From the NCBI GenBank assembly GCA_017306015.1, contig JAFKJK010000014.1:1-64000 (forward strand): 64,000 nucleotides of DNA, written 5' to 3'. This document shows, piece by piece, positions 1-8,448 of this stretch. A program made the position numbers and the translations under genes. The notes under the pieces were generated by a model, which made no database searches, was not told where the DNA came from, and saw only the letters and a list, made by a program, of their open reading frames with translations. This stretch comes from Propionibacteriaceae bacterium (GTDB lineage Bacteria; Actinomycetota; Actinomycetes; Propionibacteriales; Propionibacteriaceae). Each line of letters starts with the position of its first letter. The first letter of the stretch is position 1.

Positions 1-1324
1 CAGCCATCGCCGGCAACAACGTCCGCGGAATGTTCGTCGTGATGTTCTTCTCACCCGTAGCCGCAATCGCCTGATAATTCGCCAACACCGTCGCCGGAGT
101 CGTCTGCTGCGTCACCGCATACACCACACACCGCTGCCGCTCCATCCGGTCGTAGTCCTTGAGGTGGTAGCGACCACGGGCGAACCACAGGGCCGTGCCG
201 CCCTTCAGGTGCTGGTCGGGACCGGGCTCGATCCATCCGGCCGGCTTCTCCTCCGGGTACGGCGGGCTGGCATCGTGGCCGCCGATCGGGACGGCGTAGT
301 TCACGTTGACCGTGATGCCGCCGATGGCGTTGATGAAGTCCTTGAACCCGTCCATGTTGACGAAGACGTAGTAGTCGATGTCCAGCCCCAGCGCATAGCC
401 GACCGACTGCATCATCACCGACGCACCGAAATCCTTGGTCTTCCCCAGGACATTGTTCGGGACCTGTGCCGGGATGTTGCGGTACATGGCGTTCAGCAGG
501 TACTGCGAGCGCTCGAACAGGCTCGGATTCGGCTTGGGCGAGACAAAGCCGTTGGGGTAGTACTTGCGCAGCGGCGAGTCCGGCGGGAACGGCATCCGTT
601 CGGCGTTGCGCGGCATGGTGATCAGCGTGGTCGCGCCGGTATGGGTGTCGATCGACGCGACGATCACGGTGTCGGTACGGGCCCCAACCGAGGCCGACCG
701 GTTCGACTTGACGCCGGAGTCGCCGCCGAGGATCAGGATGTTCAGCCGGTCGGTGCCGGCCCAGGGATCAGCGCCCGTCGGCGGCGGGGTGCCGTCGGTG
801 TCTCCCCCACCGAAGATCGTGCTGATCGCGGACCCGCTGATGTAGGCGTAGTTGGCGCCCAGGGCCAGCGGCGCCGCGACCGCGAAGGACAGCACGCCGA
901 CCAGCACTCCCCCAGCGACCCGCTCCACCGCGGTGGCCGGCGATGTCCGCAGTGCCAGGTGGGTCGTGGTGACCACGGCGACCCACCCGAGCGCGACGAC
1001 GAGCAGTGCCGCTGCGGCTGCGTAGAGGTTGTTCGGGTCGAGGGCGAGCTGGGCGACCTGGTCCCGACGCTGCGACCCGAGGACGTTCCAGAATGCCAAG
1101 GCACCCAGACCGATGCCGACCACCCCGATCGCGAACAGGGCGAGCACCACGCCACCGGCCAGCCTCCGTCCGGCGCGCAGCAGGCCGATGCCGGGGACGA
1201 CGGTGCCCAGGACCGTCCACAGCGACGTCTCACCGAAGCCGCGGAGTTCCTCAGGCTGGCCACCACCGGACGCATACCGCATTCCCGACGATGGTTCTCC
1301 GGACTGACGGCTCGCTGGCATCAT
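1..1324 (-). CDS. LCP (LytR-CpsA-Psr) family protein, 3' end cut by window edge
   Basis: LCP proteins transfer lipid-linked glycopolymers such as teichoic acid or arabinogalactan onto peptidoglycan outside the membrane. The N-terminal about 170 residues contain several hydrophobic segments. They are followed by the LCP core: NILILGGDSG, an Arg-rich RTDTVIVASID stretch, TLITMPRNAERMPFP, and further on a YVFVNMDGFKDFINAIGGI segment that matches the family. Several transmembrane segments before the domain, instead of one, is the actinobacterial variant. Two adjacent ATG codons (1324 and 1321) lie about 10 bases after a GAGGA box, so I start at 1324. The gene continues past base 1, so the C-terminus is not seen. 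The exact glycopolymer cannot be read from the sequence. Confidence 0.85.
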   Translation of the reverse strand, partial: MMPASRQSGEPSSGMRYASGGGQPEELRGFGETSLWTVLGTVVPGIGLLRAGRRLAGGVVLALFAIGVVGIGLGALAFWNVLGSQRRDQVAQLALDPNNLYAAAAALLVVALGWVAVVTTTHLALRTSPATAVERVAGGVLVGVLSFAVAAPLALGANYAYISGSAISTIFGGGDTDGTPPPTGADPWAGTDRLNILILGGDSGVKSNRSASVGARTDTVIVASIDTHTGATTLITMPRNAERMPFPPDSPLRKYYPNGFVSPKPNPSLFERSQYLLNAMYRNIPAQVPNNVLGKTKDFGASVMMQSVGYALGLDIDYYVFVNMDGFKDFINAIGGITVNVNYAVPIGGHDASPPYPEEKPAGWIEPGPDQHLKGGTALWFARGRYHLKDYDRMERQRCVVYAVTQQTTPATVLANYQAIAATGEKNITTNIPRTLLPAMA

Positions 1325-1406
1325 TTCTGGCTTGTCCTCGACGATCTTGACGGCGAACGGAGCTTAGCCAGCAGGACAAAACGCCCTGGTCGCAGGGCCG
1401 GCGGAA

Positions 1407-1910
1407 CTACTCGCCCGTCGCGCCGTCGATCGCCTCCCGCAGCAGGTCGGCATGGCCGTTGTGGCGGGCCCACTCCTCGATCAGGTGCAGGTACAGCGTG
1501 CGGACCGACCAGGACTCGCCGCGACGGTCGAAGGTGTGGTCCAGCGGATAGCGCGCGGAGACCGCGTCGACCGCGGCCCACTCGTCGAGGAGTTGCCGGT
1601 AGTCCTCGGCAGCATGACCGGGATCGACCTTCGTCCACTCGTCGTCGTCGACGTACAGGCTCGGCACGTCCTCGCCGGCGACCCGGTGGCGCCACCAGTG
1701 GCGCTCCACCTCCGCCATGTGCCGCGCGATGCCGAGCAGCGTCAGACTCGTACTCGGGATCGGGCGGGTCACCAGCTGCTCACCGGTCAGGCCGGCCAGC
1801 TTCCACAGCAGCGTCTGGCGCTGCCAGGTGACGAACGCCTGCAGCGCGTCGCGCTCGGGGAGCTGGAGCGAGAAGTCGTCACGGTCCACGTCCGGGGCTG
1901 TCCAGGTCAT
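1407..1910 (-). CDS. DinB family protein (DUF664, mycothiol transferase type)
   Basis: This 167-residue four-helix-bundle protein resembles the DUF664 branch of DinB/YfiT metal-dependent thiol transferases, which in actinobacteria use mycothiol. Typical landmarks are LLWKLAGLTGEQLVTRPIPSTSL near residue 35, LLGIARHMAEVERHWW with a candidate metal His, and LIEEWARHNGHADLLREAIDG near the end, which supplies further His ligands. The start ATG overlaps the stop of the upstream membrane-protein gene (ATGA), so it is translated as the last gene of the MoxR/DUF58 operon. Whether it works with that operon or is only co-transcribed is unknown. The substrate cannot be deduced. Confidence 0.85.
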   Translation of the reverse strand: MTWTAPDVDRDDFSLQLPERDALQAFVTWQRQTLLWKLAGLTGEQLVTRPIPSTSLTLLGIARHMAEVERHWWRHRVAGEDVPSLYVDDDEWTKVDPGHAAEDYRQLLDEWAAVDAVSARYPLDHTFDRRGESWSVRTLYLHLIEEWARHNGHADLLREAIDGATGE

Positions 1911-2530
1911 GACTCCATCCTGCCTGACATCGTGCCGGACGCGCCGTGGCGCTGCGCAGCCAGCAGCAGCCCGGCCAGCGCCACGAGCGCGACCCCGCCC
2001 GCGATGACTCCCACCGCCGACGGCCGGCCGACCAGCCCGAACGTGAGGCCGCCCACGGCCACTGCTCCGCCGGTTGCCGCGAGCCCACCGGGCAGACCGC
2101 GTCCGAGCGCGGCGAGTTCCACGCGGGCGCCCGGTGCCACCCGCTCGGCCCACCAGGCCAGGCGGACGGCGGAGTAGGCCAGCGGGATGAGCGCGAACAC
2201 CACCGGGTCGAACGGGCCGTACCCGTCCAGCGCGACGAGCAGCCCGCTGACCACCATCGCCGCCAGCGCCAGGATCGGGGCCGGCCAGATCAGCATCAGC
2301 GCTGTCGCGAGGCCGACCACCGTCCAGCCGACTCCGGCGTACGTGCCGACCCGCTGCGTCCCGATCGCGAGCACCGTCCCGGTCGCGACCGCGGCCCCGA
2401 GCCGCAGCGCCCACCCCGGGACGCTCGGTCCGGTGTCGGCAGCGATCCGCGGCAACGGTCGTTCCCCGACGCTCGGCAGCTCGCGCAGCAGCGGCACTTC
2501 GGCACCGAGAACCCGCAGCCAGCTGGTCAT
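1907..2530 (-). CDS. Hypothetical integral membrane protein of MoxR/DUF58 operon
   Basis: I do not recognise this 207-residue protein. It has about six hydrophobic stretches, among them VGWTVVGLATALMLIWPAP, ILALAAMVVSGLLVALDG and two Gly/Ala/Val-rich segments near the C-terminus, and no catalytic motif. The N-terminal 45 residues are soluble and probably cytoplasmic. Its ATG overlaps the stop of the DUF58 gene and its stop overlaps the DinB start, so it is translationally coupled on both sides. Small membrane proteins of this kind often follow DUF58 genes. A role in assembling the MoxR/DUF58 complex at the membrane is inference only. Confidence 0.75.
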   Translation of the reverse strand: MTSWLRVLGAEVPLLRELPSVGERPLPRIAADTGPSVPGWALRLGAAVATGTVLAIGTQRVGTYAGVGWTVVGLATALMLIWPAPILALAAMVVSGLLVALDGYGPFDPVVFALIPLAYSAVRLAWWAERVAPGARVELAALGRGLPGGLAATGGAVAVGGLTFGLVGRPSAVGVIAGGVALVALAGLLLAAQRHGASGTMSGRMES

Positions 2531-3813
2531 CGCCAGTCCCGCTTCCGGGCGGCGAGCCGGGCGAGCGCGTCGAGAGTGGCCGCGGCCGAGGACCGCGCCG
2601 ACCCCGACCAGCGGACGATGGGGACGCCCTCGCGGGCCAACCCGTCCAGTCGCACCTGACGCTCCATCCGGACGATCCGCCACGCGATCGCCAGGTAGGG
2701 CTCCCGGACGGGCCGCACGTCGGGCAGCGTGTCCACGAGGACGACCGGGTGGCCCAGGCTCCGCCACGTCCGCACCAGCTGCGCTGCCGCCTCGTCCAGC
2801 ACCGTGCTGAACAGGTAGACCAGCGCGTCCGCCGGTATCTGAGGCGGACGCACCCGCGCGCTCGGGTCGCCGACCGGGTGCACCAGCGCCAGGCCGTGCA
2901 GGACGCGGCGCAGGTGCCGGCGTCCCGAAGCCGGCGGCAGCGGCCGGGCCGCGAGCGCGAGATCGACCAGGCCGACCCGGTCACCCTTGTCCACCAGGGC
3001 GCGGGCCACGCTGGCCGCCGCGTGCCGGGCGAGGTCGAGCGACGTGGCCTCGTCCACGCGCAGTTCGCTGAAGCCCCGCCACGTCCGGACGTCGGGGCCG
3101 ACGTCGTCGCGGGAGTCGACCACGAGCATCACCGCGGCCTCCGCGTCGGCGAAGGTGCGGCGCACGTACAGGGTTTCGAGGTTCGGCGAGCGGCGAGCGG
3201 TGGTGCGCCAGTCGATGCGCTTGAGCCGGTCCCCCGGGACGAACGGGTGGATGTCCCTCAGCTCACTGCCCTCGCCGAACCTCCGTGACACCCGCGGCCC
3301 GGTCAGCCCGCGCAGGTTGCGGGGCACCGGGACGCTGCCCAGGCGCATCGACGACGGCAGCACGAGCCGCCCGGCACCGCCGGCAGACTGCGGCTCGGAC
3401 TCCCAGACGCCGTCGTAGCCGCGCACGTCCACCCGCGCCGTCTCCTGCGGGCCGGTGCGCACCGAGGCGAGCGTCAACCTGAGTTCGCGTTCGCGTCCTC
3501 TCGGCACGGCGACGACGAACTCGGTCAGCCGATGCCCGGGAGCGGACGCGCGCAGGTGAGCCACCCCTCCGCCGGCGATCAGGACGGCCGACTCGACACC
3601 TCCGGTCGACTCGCCCTCGACGACGCCCTCACCGATCGCCTGGCGAGCCGAGGGCGGTCTGGTCAGGCTGAACACCGCGACCAGCAGCGTCGGCACACCG
3701 ATCAGCGCGACGTCGGGACGGCCGGCGGCGAGCCCGACGACGAGCAGCGCGATCCCGGCGACGACCGCCTCGTGCACGCCGGTGGGCCGCCAGGCCGGTC
3801 TGTCCCGGGGCAT
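2527..3813 (-). CDS. DUF58 domain protein (von Willebrand-like)
   Basis: This 428-residue DUF58 protein is the usual partner of MoxR AAA+ ATPases. Two hydrophobic segments at residues 13-50 anchor it. The hallmark DUF58 block is present around residue 195: a GSE-RDIHPFVPGDRLKRIDWRTTARR stretch followed by LYVRRTFADAEAAVMLVVDSRDD, the start of the vWA-like fold with a DSR-D variant of the metal-site motif. The start overlaps the moxR stop by one base (TGATG). In characterised systems the pair acts as a chaperone for membrane or secreted complexes. The client here is unknown. A paralogue lies at 34270-35478. Confidence 0.9.
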   Translation of the reverse strand: MPRDRPAWRPTGVHEAVVAGIALLVVGLAAGRPDVALIGVPTLLVAVFSLTRPPSARQAIGEGVVEGESTGGVESAVLIAGGGVAHLRASAPGHRLTEFVVAVPRGRERELRLTLASVRTGPQETARVDVRGYDGVWESEPQSAGGAGRLVLPSSMRLGSVPVPRNLRGLTGPRVSRRFGEGSELRDIHPFVPGDRLKRIDWRTTARRSPNLETLYVRRTFADAEAAVMLVVDSRDDVGPDVRTWRGFSELRVDEATSLDLARHAAASVARALVDKGDRVGLVDLALAARPLPPASGRRHLRRVLHGLALVHPVGDPSARVRPPQIPADALVYLFSTVLDEAAAQLVRTWRSLGHPVVLVDTLPDVRPVREPYLAIAWRIVRMERQVRLDGLAREGVPIVRWSGSARSSAAATLDALARLAARKRDWR

Positions 3814-4784
3814 CAGGCAAGCCGGACCGTGGCCGGCCCGGGCACCGCTGCGAGCAACTCGGAGACCACGGCCTCGGGACGGCGTCCGGACGCCCAGGCG
3901 GTCGCGGTGAGGGTGAGCCGGTGGGCCAGCACCGGGACGGCGACGCGCTTGACGTCCTCAGGCAGCACGACGTCGCGGCCCTCGAGGACCGCCACCGCCC
4001 GGGCCAGCAGCACCAGGTTCTGCGAGCCGCGCGGCGAGGCGCCCACCTCGAGCGCGGGGTGGCTGCGGGTCGCCTCCACCAGGTCGACGCAGTAGGCGAT
4101 CACGTCCGGATCGACCGGCAGCGCCTCGACGCCCGCCTGCATGGCGATGACCGTGGCGGCGTCCACGACCTGGGAGACCGGTGCCGCCTCCTGTTGCCGC
4201 GCGATCCGGCGCAGGACGACCTCCCGCTCGCCGTCCCGGGTGGGGTAGCCGACGGCCAGGCGGACCATGAACCGGTCGAGCTGTGCCTCGGGCAGCGGAT
4301 AGGTGCCCTCGTACTCGACCGGGTTCGAGGTGGCGACCACGTGGAACGGCAGCGTCAGCGGGCGACTCGCACCCTCCACCGTGACCTGCCGCTCGGCCAT
4401 CGCCTCCAGCAGCGCCGACTGGGTCTTCGGCGCCGTCCGGTTGATCTCGTCGGCGAGGAACAGGCCGGTGAACACCGGTCCGGGACGGAACACGAAGTCA
4501 CCGGTCTTCGGGTCCCACACGCTCGACCCGGTGATGTCGCTCGGCAGCAGGTCGGGGGTGCACTGGAGCCGCGCGAAGGACAGGCCGAGCGCGGTGGCGA
4601 GGCTGCGGGCAGCGAGCGTCTTGCCGGTGCCCGGGACGTCCTCGAACAGGACGTGGCCGCCGGCCAGGATCGTGCCGAGCGCGATCTGCAGCGGGTCGCG
4701 CATGCCGACGACCACCGTCCCGACCTCGCTGAGGATGGCGCGGCCGAGGCGGGCGACCTCGGCGAGGGGCAGTGCGTCCGTCAT
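3813..4784 (-). CDS. MoxR family AAA+ ATPase
   Basis: MoxR ATPases are hexameric AAA+ chaperones. This 323-residue protein has a Walker A (EDVPGTGKT, about residue 49), the MoxR signature CTPDLLPSDITGSSVW, a Walker B with sensor (LFLADEINRTAPKTQSALLEAM), VVATSNPVEYEGTYPLPEAQLDRF, and the C-terminal lid with GASPRGSQNL. The ATG overlaps the stop of the upstream small membrane protein and the stop overlaps the DUF58 start. This is the first of two MoxR-DUF58 systems in the window; the other starts at 33309. It is clearly a functional-looking ATPase, with no missing key residue. Confidence 0.95.
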   Translation of the reverse strand: MTDALPLAEVARLGRAILSEVGTVVVGMRDPLQIALGTILAGGHVLFEDVPGTGKTLAARSLATALGLSFARLQCTPDLLPSDITGSSVWDPKTGDFVFRPGPVFTGLFLADEINRTAPKTQSALLEAMAERQVTVEGASRPLTLPFHVVATSNPVEYEGTYPLPEAQLDRFMVRLAVGYPTRDGEREVVLRRIARQQEAAPVSQVVDAATVIAMQAGVEALPVDPDVIAYCVDLVEATRSHPALEVGASPRGSQNLVLLARAVAVLEGRDVVLPEDVKRVAVPVLAHRLTLTATAWASGRRPEAVVSELLAAVPGPATVRLA

Positions 4785-5257
4785 GGAGTGGTCCTTTCGT
4801 TGCCGAGCCGGTCGATGGCGTCCAGCCAGGTCTGCAGGGTGCGCGCGGTGGGCGGTCGGGCGGACGCGAGGCCGTTGGCGACGCGGGCTCCGAGCAGTCG
4901 CTCCACCTCCGGCCACTGGGCGGCGTCGCTCGCGTCCACCCCGAGGAGAGCCAGCCGGGCGGCGGCAAGGCCGCGGACCCGGTCGACGATGCGCCCTCGA
5001 ACGAGCCGGTCGCGGCCGAACACCTGCCAGCCGAGGTCGCTGACCGCGCTGCGTCCGCCGGCCCGGCTCTCGAATGGACGCTCGGGCCAGTCGGTCGTCC
5101 ACTCTTCGGCCGCCCCGGCGGACACCGTGACGGCGGCCAGCCCGAGGCACCCGAGCAGGGCCGCGTGGGTCGGGTCGAGGACGCCACCGAAGCCGAGGGC
5201 CGCAGCGACCACGGCGACGGCGGCCACGCGCACGATCAGCCCGACGGGGACGCTCAC
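4781..5257 (-). CDS. Small membrane protein of MoxR operon
   Basis: This 158-residue protein starts with GTG that overlaps the DUF4129 stop (GTGA). The first 50 residues form two hydrophobic segments (GLIVRVAAVAVVAAALGFGG and AALLGCLGLAAVTVSAGAA), followed by a soluble, Arg/Ala-rich C-terminus without recognisable motif. It lies between a DUF4129 protein and MoxR, a position often filled by poorly conserved membrane proteins in these operons. Function unknown. The tight coupling on both sides supports it as a real gene. Confidence 0.75.
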   Translation of the reverse strand: MSVPVGLIVRVAAVAVVAAALGFGGVLDPTHAALLGCLGLAAVTVSAGAAEEWTTDWPERPFESRAGGRSAVSDLGWQVFGRDRLVRGRIVDRVRGLAAARLALLGVDASDAAQWPEVERLLGARVANGLASARPPTARTLQTWLDAIDRLGNERTTP

Positions 5258-5973
5258 GGCTCGTCCTCCGTCCGGCGGTCGGCGGACGCGTCGTCGAGGG
5301 CTCGGGCGATCCGGGTGATCGAGGACCGGGCCCGGAGGACATCATCCGGCGTGACCGGACGATCGGTGAAGCGGGCGCGGTGGTAGAGACCCCTGAGGAC
5401 TGCGACAGCGTCCGCAGGGGCGGGCGTCCGCTGGAGCAGTGCGGTGGTGAACTCGGTGGCGGTCTGGGCGGGATCGCGCCGCGTCCCCTGCAGCGCGGCC
5501 TCGTCCTCGAGCGCCACCCAGGCCGCGATCACGGCGTCCCCGGGTTCGGCGGAGCCGGAGAGATGGGCGTTGGCCCGGGCGACGGCGGTCGCGAGCGAGG
5601 CGATGTCGACGGTCAGCGTCTCACCGGGTGCGTCACCGTCCAGCACGTCGGGCTGGACGTCGGACTCCTCGGGCCGCCACGAGGCGCGGAGCCGCCGGAC
5701 GAGCCAGTACACCCCGAACGCGATCAGGGCGACCAGCAGCGCCCCGAGCAGGATGGACGTGACGCTCCCGATCATCCGGACGAGCGAGGGATCCCGCTGA
5801 CCCGGCTCCTGCGGCGCGGCCGTGTACTGCGGGGTCTGCGGAGGACGCTCGGGCTCCGCGAACGACGGCAGCGTGAGCGTCACGATCCAGGGCGTCGCGG
5901 ACGCCGCGCCGAGCACGACGACGGCGATCGCCGCGATGATGCCACCCCGGATCGCCGCCACGCCAAGCTTCAC
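5254..5973 (-). CDS. DUF4129 domain membrane protein
   Basis: First gene of the six-gene MoxR/DUF58 operon, 239 residues from a GTG at 5973. An N-terminal transmembrane segment (GGIIAAIAVVVLGAASATPWIV) and a second (VTSILLGALLVALIAFGVYWLV, about residue 80) flank an extracytoplasmic Pro/Gln-rich loop. The C-terminal domain has the DUF4129 pattern: AVIAAWVALEDEA, then RDPAQTATEFTTALL and LRGLYHRARFTDRPVTPDDVLRA. DUF4129 domains are also found at the C-terminus of transglutaminase proteins of MoxR clusters. Here no transglutaminase is present, so the module stands alone. Longer starts up to 6111 would add an Arg-rich, non-conserved leader and are less likely. Confidence 0.8.
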   Translation of the reverse strand: MKLGVAAIRGGIIAAIAVVVLGAASATPWIVTLTLPSFAEPERPPQTPQYTAAPQEPGQRDPSLVRMIGSVTSILLGALLVALIAFGVYWLVRRLRASWRPEESDVQPDVLDGDAPGETLTVDIASLATAVARANAHLSGSAEPGDAVIAAWVALEDEAALQGTRRDPAQTATEFTTALLQRTPAPADAVAVLRGLYHRARFTDRPVTPDDVLRARSSITRIARALDDASADRRTEDEP

Positions 5974-6537
5974 CCCGCCATTCTCGCCCACGGCTCCCGC
6001 GGGCCTGGGTGCGCCCACTTTCACGATCGTCGGGGTTCGCCATCGTCGAGCCGACCGTGCTGGCCCTGTCGACCGACGCCGAGGCCGAGCAGCGTGCCTT
6101 CTACGATGCACCCGGCATCAGCGAGGTGCACGACTGTTCACCGGCCCGGCGTGCGTCAGTCCGGCTCAGCTGGTCTGGATGCGTGCCTTCTGTGCTGCCG
6201 TCAGTGGAGACACCCACCCTGCACAGCCAACCGACAGGACGGACCGGGACGCGGCAAAGGCGGGCGCGATTGTCTTGGGGTGTGATCAGTTCAGGACGAG
6301 GCGGCACCGGGTCCCCCACCACGCGGCGCGCACCCGCCGAGGGTGGGAACAAGATCACTCTTGACAACTACTCCCTTGTCACCTCGGGTATCGAGGGACT
6401 CATGATCCACCGGTCACTGCCCCGATCGACCTGTGGCACCCAGACCCGGCTACGGCGTCCGACACCCCTCGGCCGCCCGGCTGCGCCAATGACGGCGAGC
6501 CGGCGCGACGCGGACGCCCGCCGTCCACTTCGGAGCG
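5974..6537. other. Intergenic stretch without convincing gene
   Basis: About 560 bases lie between the DUF4129 start and the hairpin behind the nuclease-domain gene. Open frames on both strands (for example plus 6009-6554 and minus 6101-6367) have mixed codon use and no recognisable motif. A TTGACA box sits at 6361-6366 on the plus strand with a weak GGGTAT 18 bases further on. The only thing downstream is the hairpin at 6538-6563, so a short untranslated transcript is possible. The promoter of the MoxR operon must lie at the left end of this stretch. Confidence 0.5.
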
Positions 6538-6563
6538 GGCCGGCCCTCGGCTGAGGGCCGGCC
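6538..6563 (-). terminator. Strong hairpin behind nuclease-domain gene
   Basis: A perfect 11-bp stem (6538-6548 with 6553-6563) closes a 4-base loop. A further GAGC/GCTC pairing (6533-6536 with 6564-6567) continues it across one bulged base and reaches into the stop codon of the gene ending at 6566. No T-run follows on either strand, as is common in high-GC genomes. It probably ends minus-strand transcription and could also stop anything coming from the plus strand. Confidence 0.65.
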
Positions 6564-6565
6564 GC

Positions 6566-7057
6566 TCAGCCCCGGAAGTCGTCCGGGTCGACCGATTCGA
6601 GGAAGTCGTGGAACGCGGCCACCTCGGACTCCTCGCCGCCCTCGGACGCAGCGTCGGTCACTCCCGCCTGCGCGAACAGGGCCTCGGCCACCAGGATCGG
6701 CGCGCCGGTGCGGACCGCGAGAGCGATCGAGTCCGAGGGACGCGCGTCGATGACCTCGTCGCCGGCGTCGCTGCGGACGGTGATCTCGGCGTAGAACGTC
6801 CCCTCCTCGAGCCTGGTCACCGCGACCTGCTGGACGCGGGCGTCCAGGCGGTCGATCAGGGTGGCCATCAGGTCGTACACCAGGGGACGCGGCGGCGTCT
6901 CTCCCTGGGCGACCAGCATGATCGCCGTCGCCTCCTGGGCACCGATCCAGATGGGCAGCAGCGTCCGCACGCCGTCGTCTCCCGCAACCGGCTCCAGGAT
7001 GATCACCGGCTGGCCCCGGGAGTCCACCGCGAGGCTTCCCACCCGCACCTCGATCAT
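6566..7057 (-). CDS. Bifunctional nuclease (BFN/DUF151) family protein
   Basis: This 163-residue protein fits the BFN domain family over nearly its whole length: LLPIWIGAQEATAIMLVAQGETPPRPLVYDLM (residues 34-65), then VQQVAVTRLEEGTFYAEITV and DARPSDSIALAVRTGAPILVAE (about 104-126). The C-terminal tail is acidic (EGGEESEVAAFHDFLESVDPDDF), as in actinobacterial members. Family members from plants and Mycobacterium/Thermotoga have been tied to nuclease activity and stress, but a bacterial substrate is not firmly known. It stands alone, with the strong hairpin at its 3' end. Confidence 0.9.
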   Translation of the reverse strand: MIEVRVGSLAVDSRGQPVIILEPVAGDDGVRTLLPIWIGAQEATAIMLVAQGETPPRPLVYDLMATLIDRLDARVQQVAVTRLEEGTFYAEITVRSDAGDEVIDARPSDSIALAVRTGAPILVAEALFAQAGVTDAASEGGEESEVAAFHDFLESVDPDDFRG

Positions 7058-7171
7058 GGTTCGGCCCTCGCCTCCTGACAGTTCATCGACTGGACATCCT
7101 CATCGTAGGTACCCACTGCACCCGGTCTCCTGGTCGCGCCACGATCCCGGACGCCAGGGGCCAGCGCGGGA

Positions 7172-8323
7172 TTACGTCGTCGGTGCCGAGGCCTGGCCAG
7201 CCAACGGGAATCGCAGGCCGGCGAGCAGCCGGCCGTTCCAGATCTCGGCGCTGACCTCCTCCGGACGGACCGCGATCACCTCTCCACCGGTCGCCAGCAC
7301 CTTGACGGCGAGCCGGGAGAGCAGGTCGTAGCCGGCCTCGTCGAACGTGATGTCGCCGGTGGCGTCGTCGAAGGCGCCCAGGATGTCGACGGTGAAGTCG
7401 TAGATCAGCACCTCCACCGCGCCCGCGGCCGCCGCCTTCGCTGCCTGCGCCAGATCGGTCACGGCCAGTCCGGACGCGAACCCGGCACCGATCGCGTCCG
7501 CGCGAGCGCTGACCCGCGACGCGTTGAGTCCGCCGATGCGGCTGCGGATCGCCTCGTCGATCTGGTCGGGACGCAGGTCGTCCGGCGAGCCGGGAACGTC
7601 GACAACCTCCCACGGCAGTCCCTGGGCCTGGATCATCCCCAGCAGCGGCTCCGTCGCGAACACGAACAGCGGCCTGACCGCGTTCGGGTCGAGCCGGCCG
7701 AGTTCGCTGCGGACGGCGTCCGCCACCACCTGGGCATAGCGGTCCAGGAGCACCTTCTTGCCCTCGTCGCCGACGAGGCGGCGCAGGTGCTGGCGGCCGC
7801 GGATGGTCATCCGGTTCGTGGCGTCGGCTGCGTCGTCGGCGTACTCGTCGCCAAGTTCCAGCTCGGTGGCCCGGGTGGTGGCCGAGGCCTCCCACAGGTT
7901 CCAGCCGCTGCTGGACAGCGTCAGGGCGTAGGCCGACTGCGGCGAGGTGATCGACCGCGCCAGCTGTCCGATGTCGAAGTAGCCGCCGACCTGGATCTGC
8001 CGCTCCAGCGAGTTCGGCAGGACGTACTGCTCCGACACCCCGGACGCGAGGAACACCGCCAGAGAACCGGACAGCTGCCCCCACAGAGCCGTATCGCCGG
8101 CCACCGCGTCCCAGGCCGAGCGGAGCGCGTCCTGCTCGGCGGCCGTCGCGCCCGCGGCCCGCAATTCCCTGACGGCCTCGTCCACGGCGCTCTTCGCCGA
8201 GGTGGCGGCGAGTTCGCGTCCGGCCGGTGTCGGGTCGGTGGGGAGGTAGATGGTGACGGCGTTGGTCGTCGGCTCGCCGAGGCGGAGCAGGTCGTCGACG
8301 GTGGGAAGTTCGTAGCGGATCAT
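7172..8323 (-). CDS. Probable baeRF11 family protein (eRF1/Pelota-like)
   Basis: This 383-residue cytoplasmic protein resembles the bacterial archaeo-eukaryotic release-factor-like families (baeRF), subgroup 11. Visible cues are the N-terminal DDLLRLGEPTTNAVTIYLPTDP, VGGYFDIGQLARSITSPQSAYALTLSSSGWNLWEA in the first third, and a C-terminal RNA-binding-like half with DRYAQVVADAVRSELGR and LLSRLAVKVLATGGEVIAV. Proteins of this group are suspected to act on stalled or foreign ribosomes, but none is well characterised. The start is fixed by a good AAGGAG box 8 bases before the ATG. The family assignment is from memory of sequence patterns and should be tested by a profile search. Confidence 0.6.
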   Translation of the reverse strand: MIRYELPTVDDLLRLGEPTTNAVTIYLPTDPTPAGRELAATSAKSAVDEAVRELRAAGATAAEQDALRSAWDAVAGDTALWGQLSGSLAVFLASGVSEQYVLPNSLERQIQVGGYFDIGQLARSITSPQSAYALTLSSSGWNLWEASATTRATELELGDEYADDAADATNRMTIRGRQHLRRLVGDEGKKVLLDRYAQVVADAVRSELGRLDPNAVRPLFVFATEPLLGMIQAQGLPWEVVDVPGSPDDLRPDQIDEAIRSRIGGLNASRVSARADAIGAGFASGLAVTDLAQAAKAAAAGAVEVLIYDFTVDILGAFDDATGDITFDEAGYDLLSRLAVKVLATGGEVIAVRPEEVSAEIWNGRLLAGLRFPLAGQASAPTT

Positions 8324-8448
8324 GGCGGATCTCCTTCGTTGGCAGTCACAGGCCCGGGCCAGTTCCAACCTAGTCGATGGGCTGAGACCGGCGGCTGTGT
8401 AACGCTGGGGCATATCCGGGTGACCGAAGACGACACCAGGAGCCACTC

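Noticed and set aside
164..1831. Long plus-strand frame across the LCP and DinB genes
   Set aside because: Low-complexity Arg/Gly/Pro composition and no domain; it runs across two clear minus-strand genes.
6009..6554. Plus-strand frame of about 180 codons in the gap before the nuclease-domain gene
   Set aside because: No ribosome site, mixed codon use, no motif, and it runs into the hairpin at 6538.
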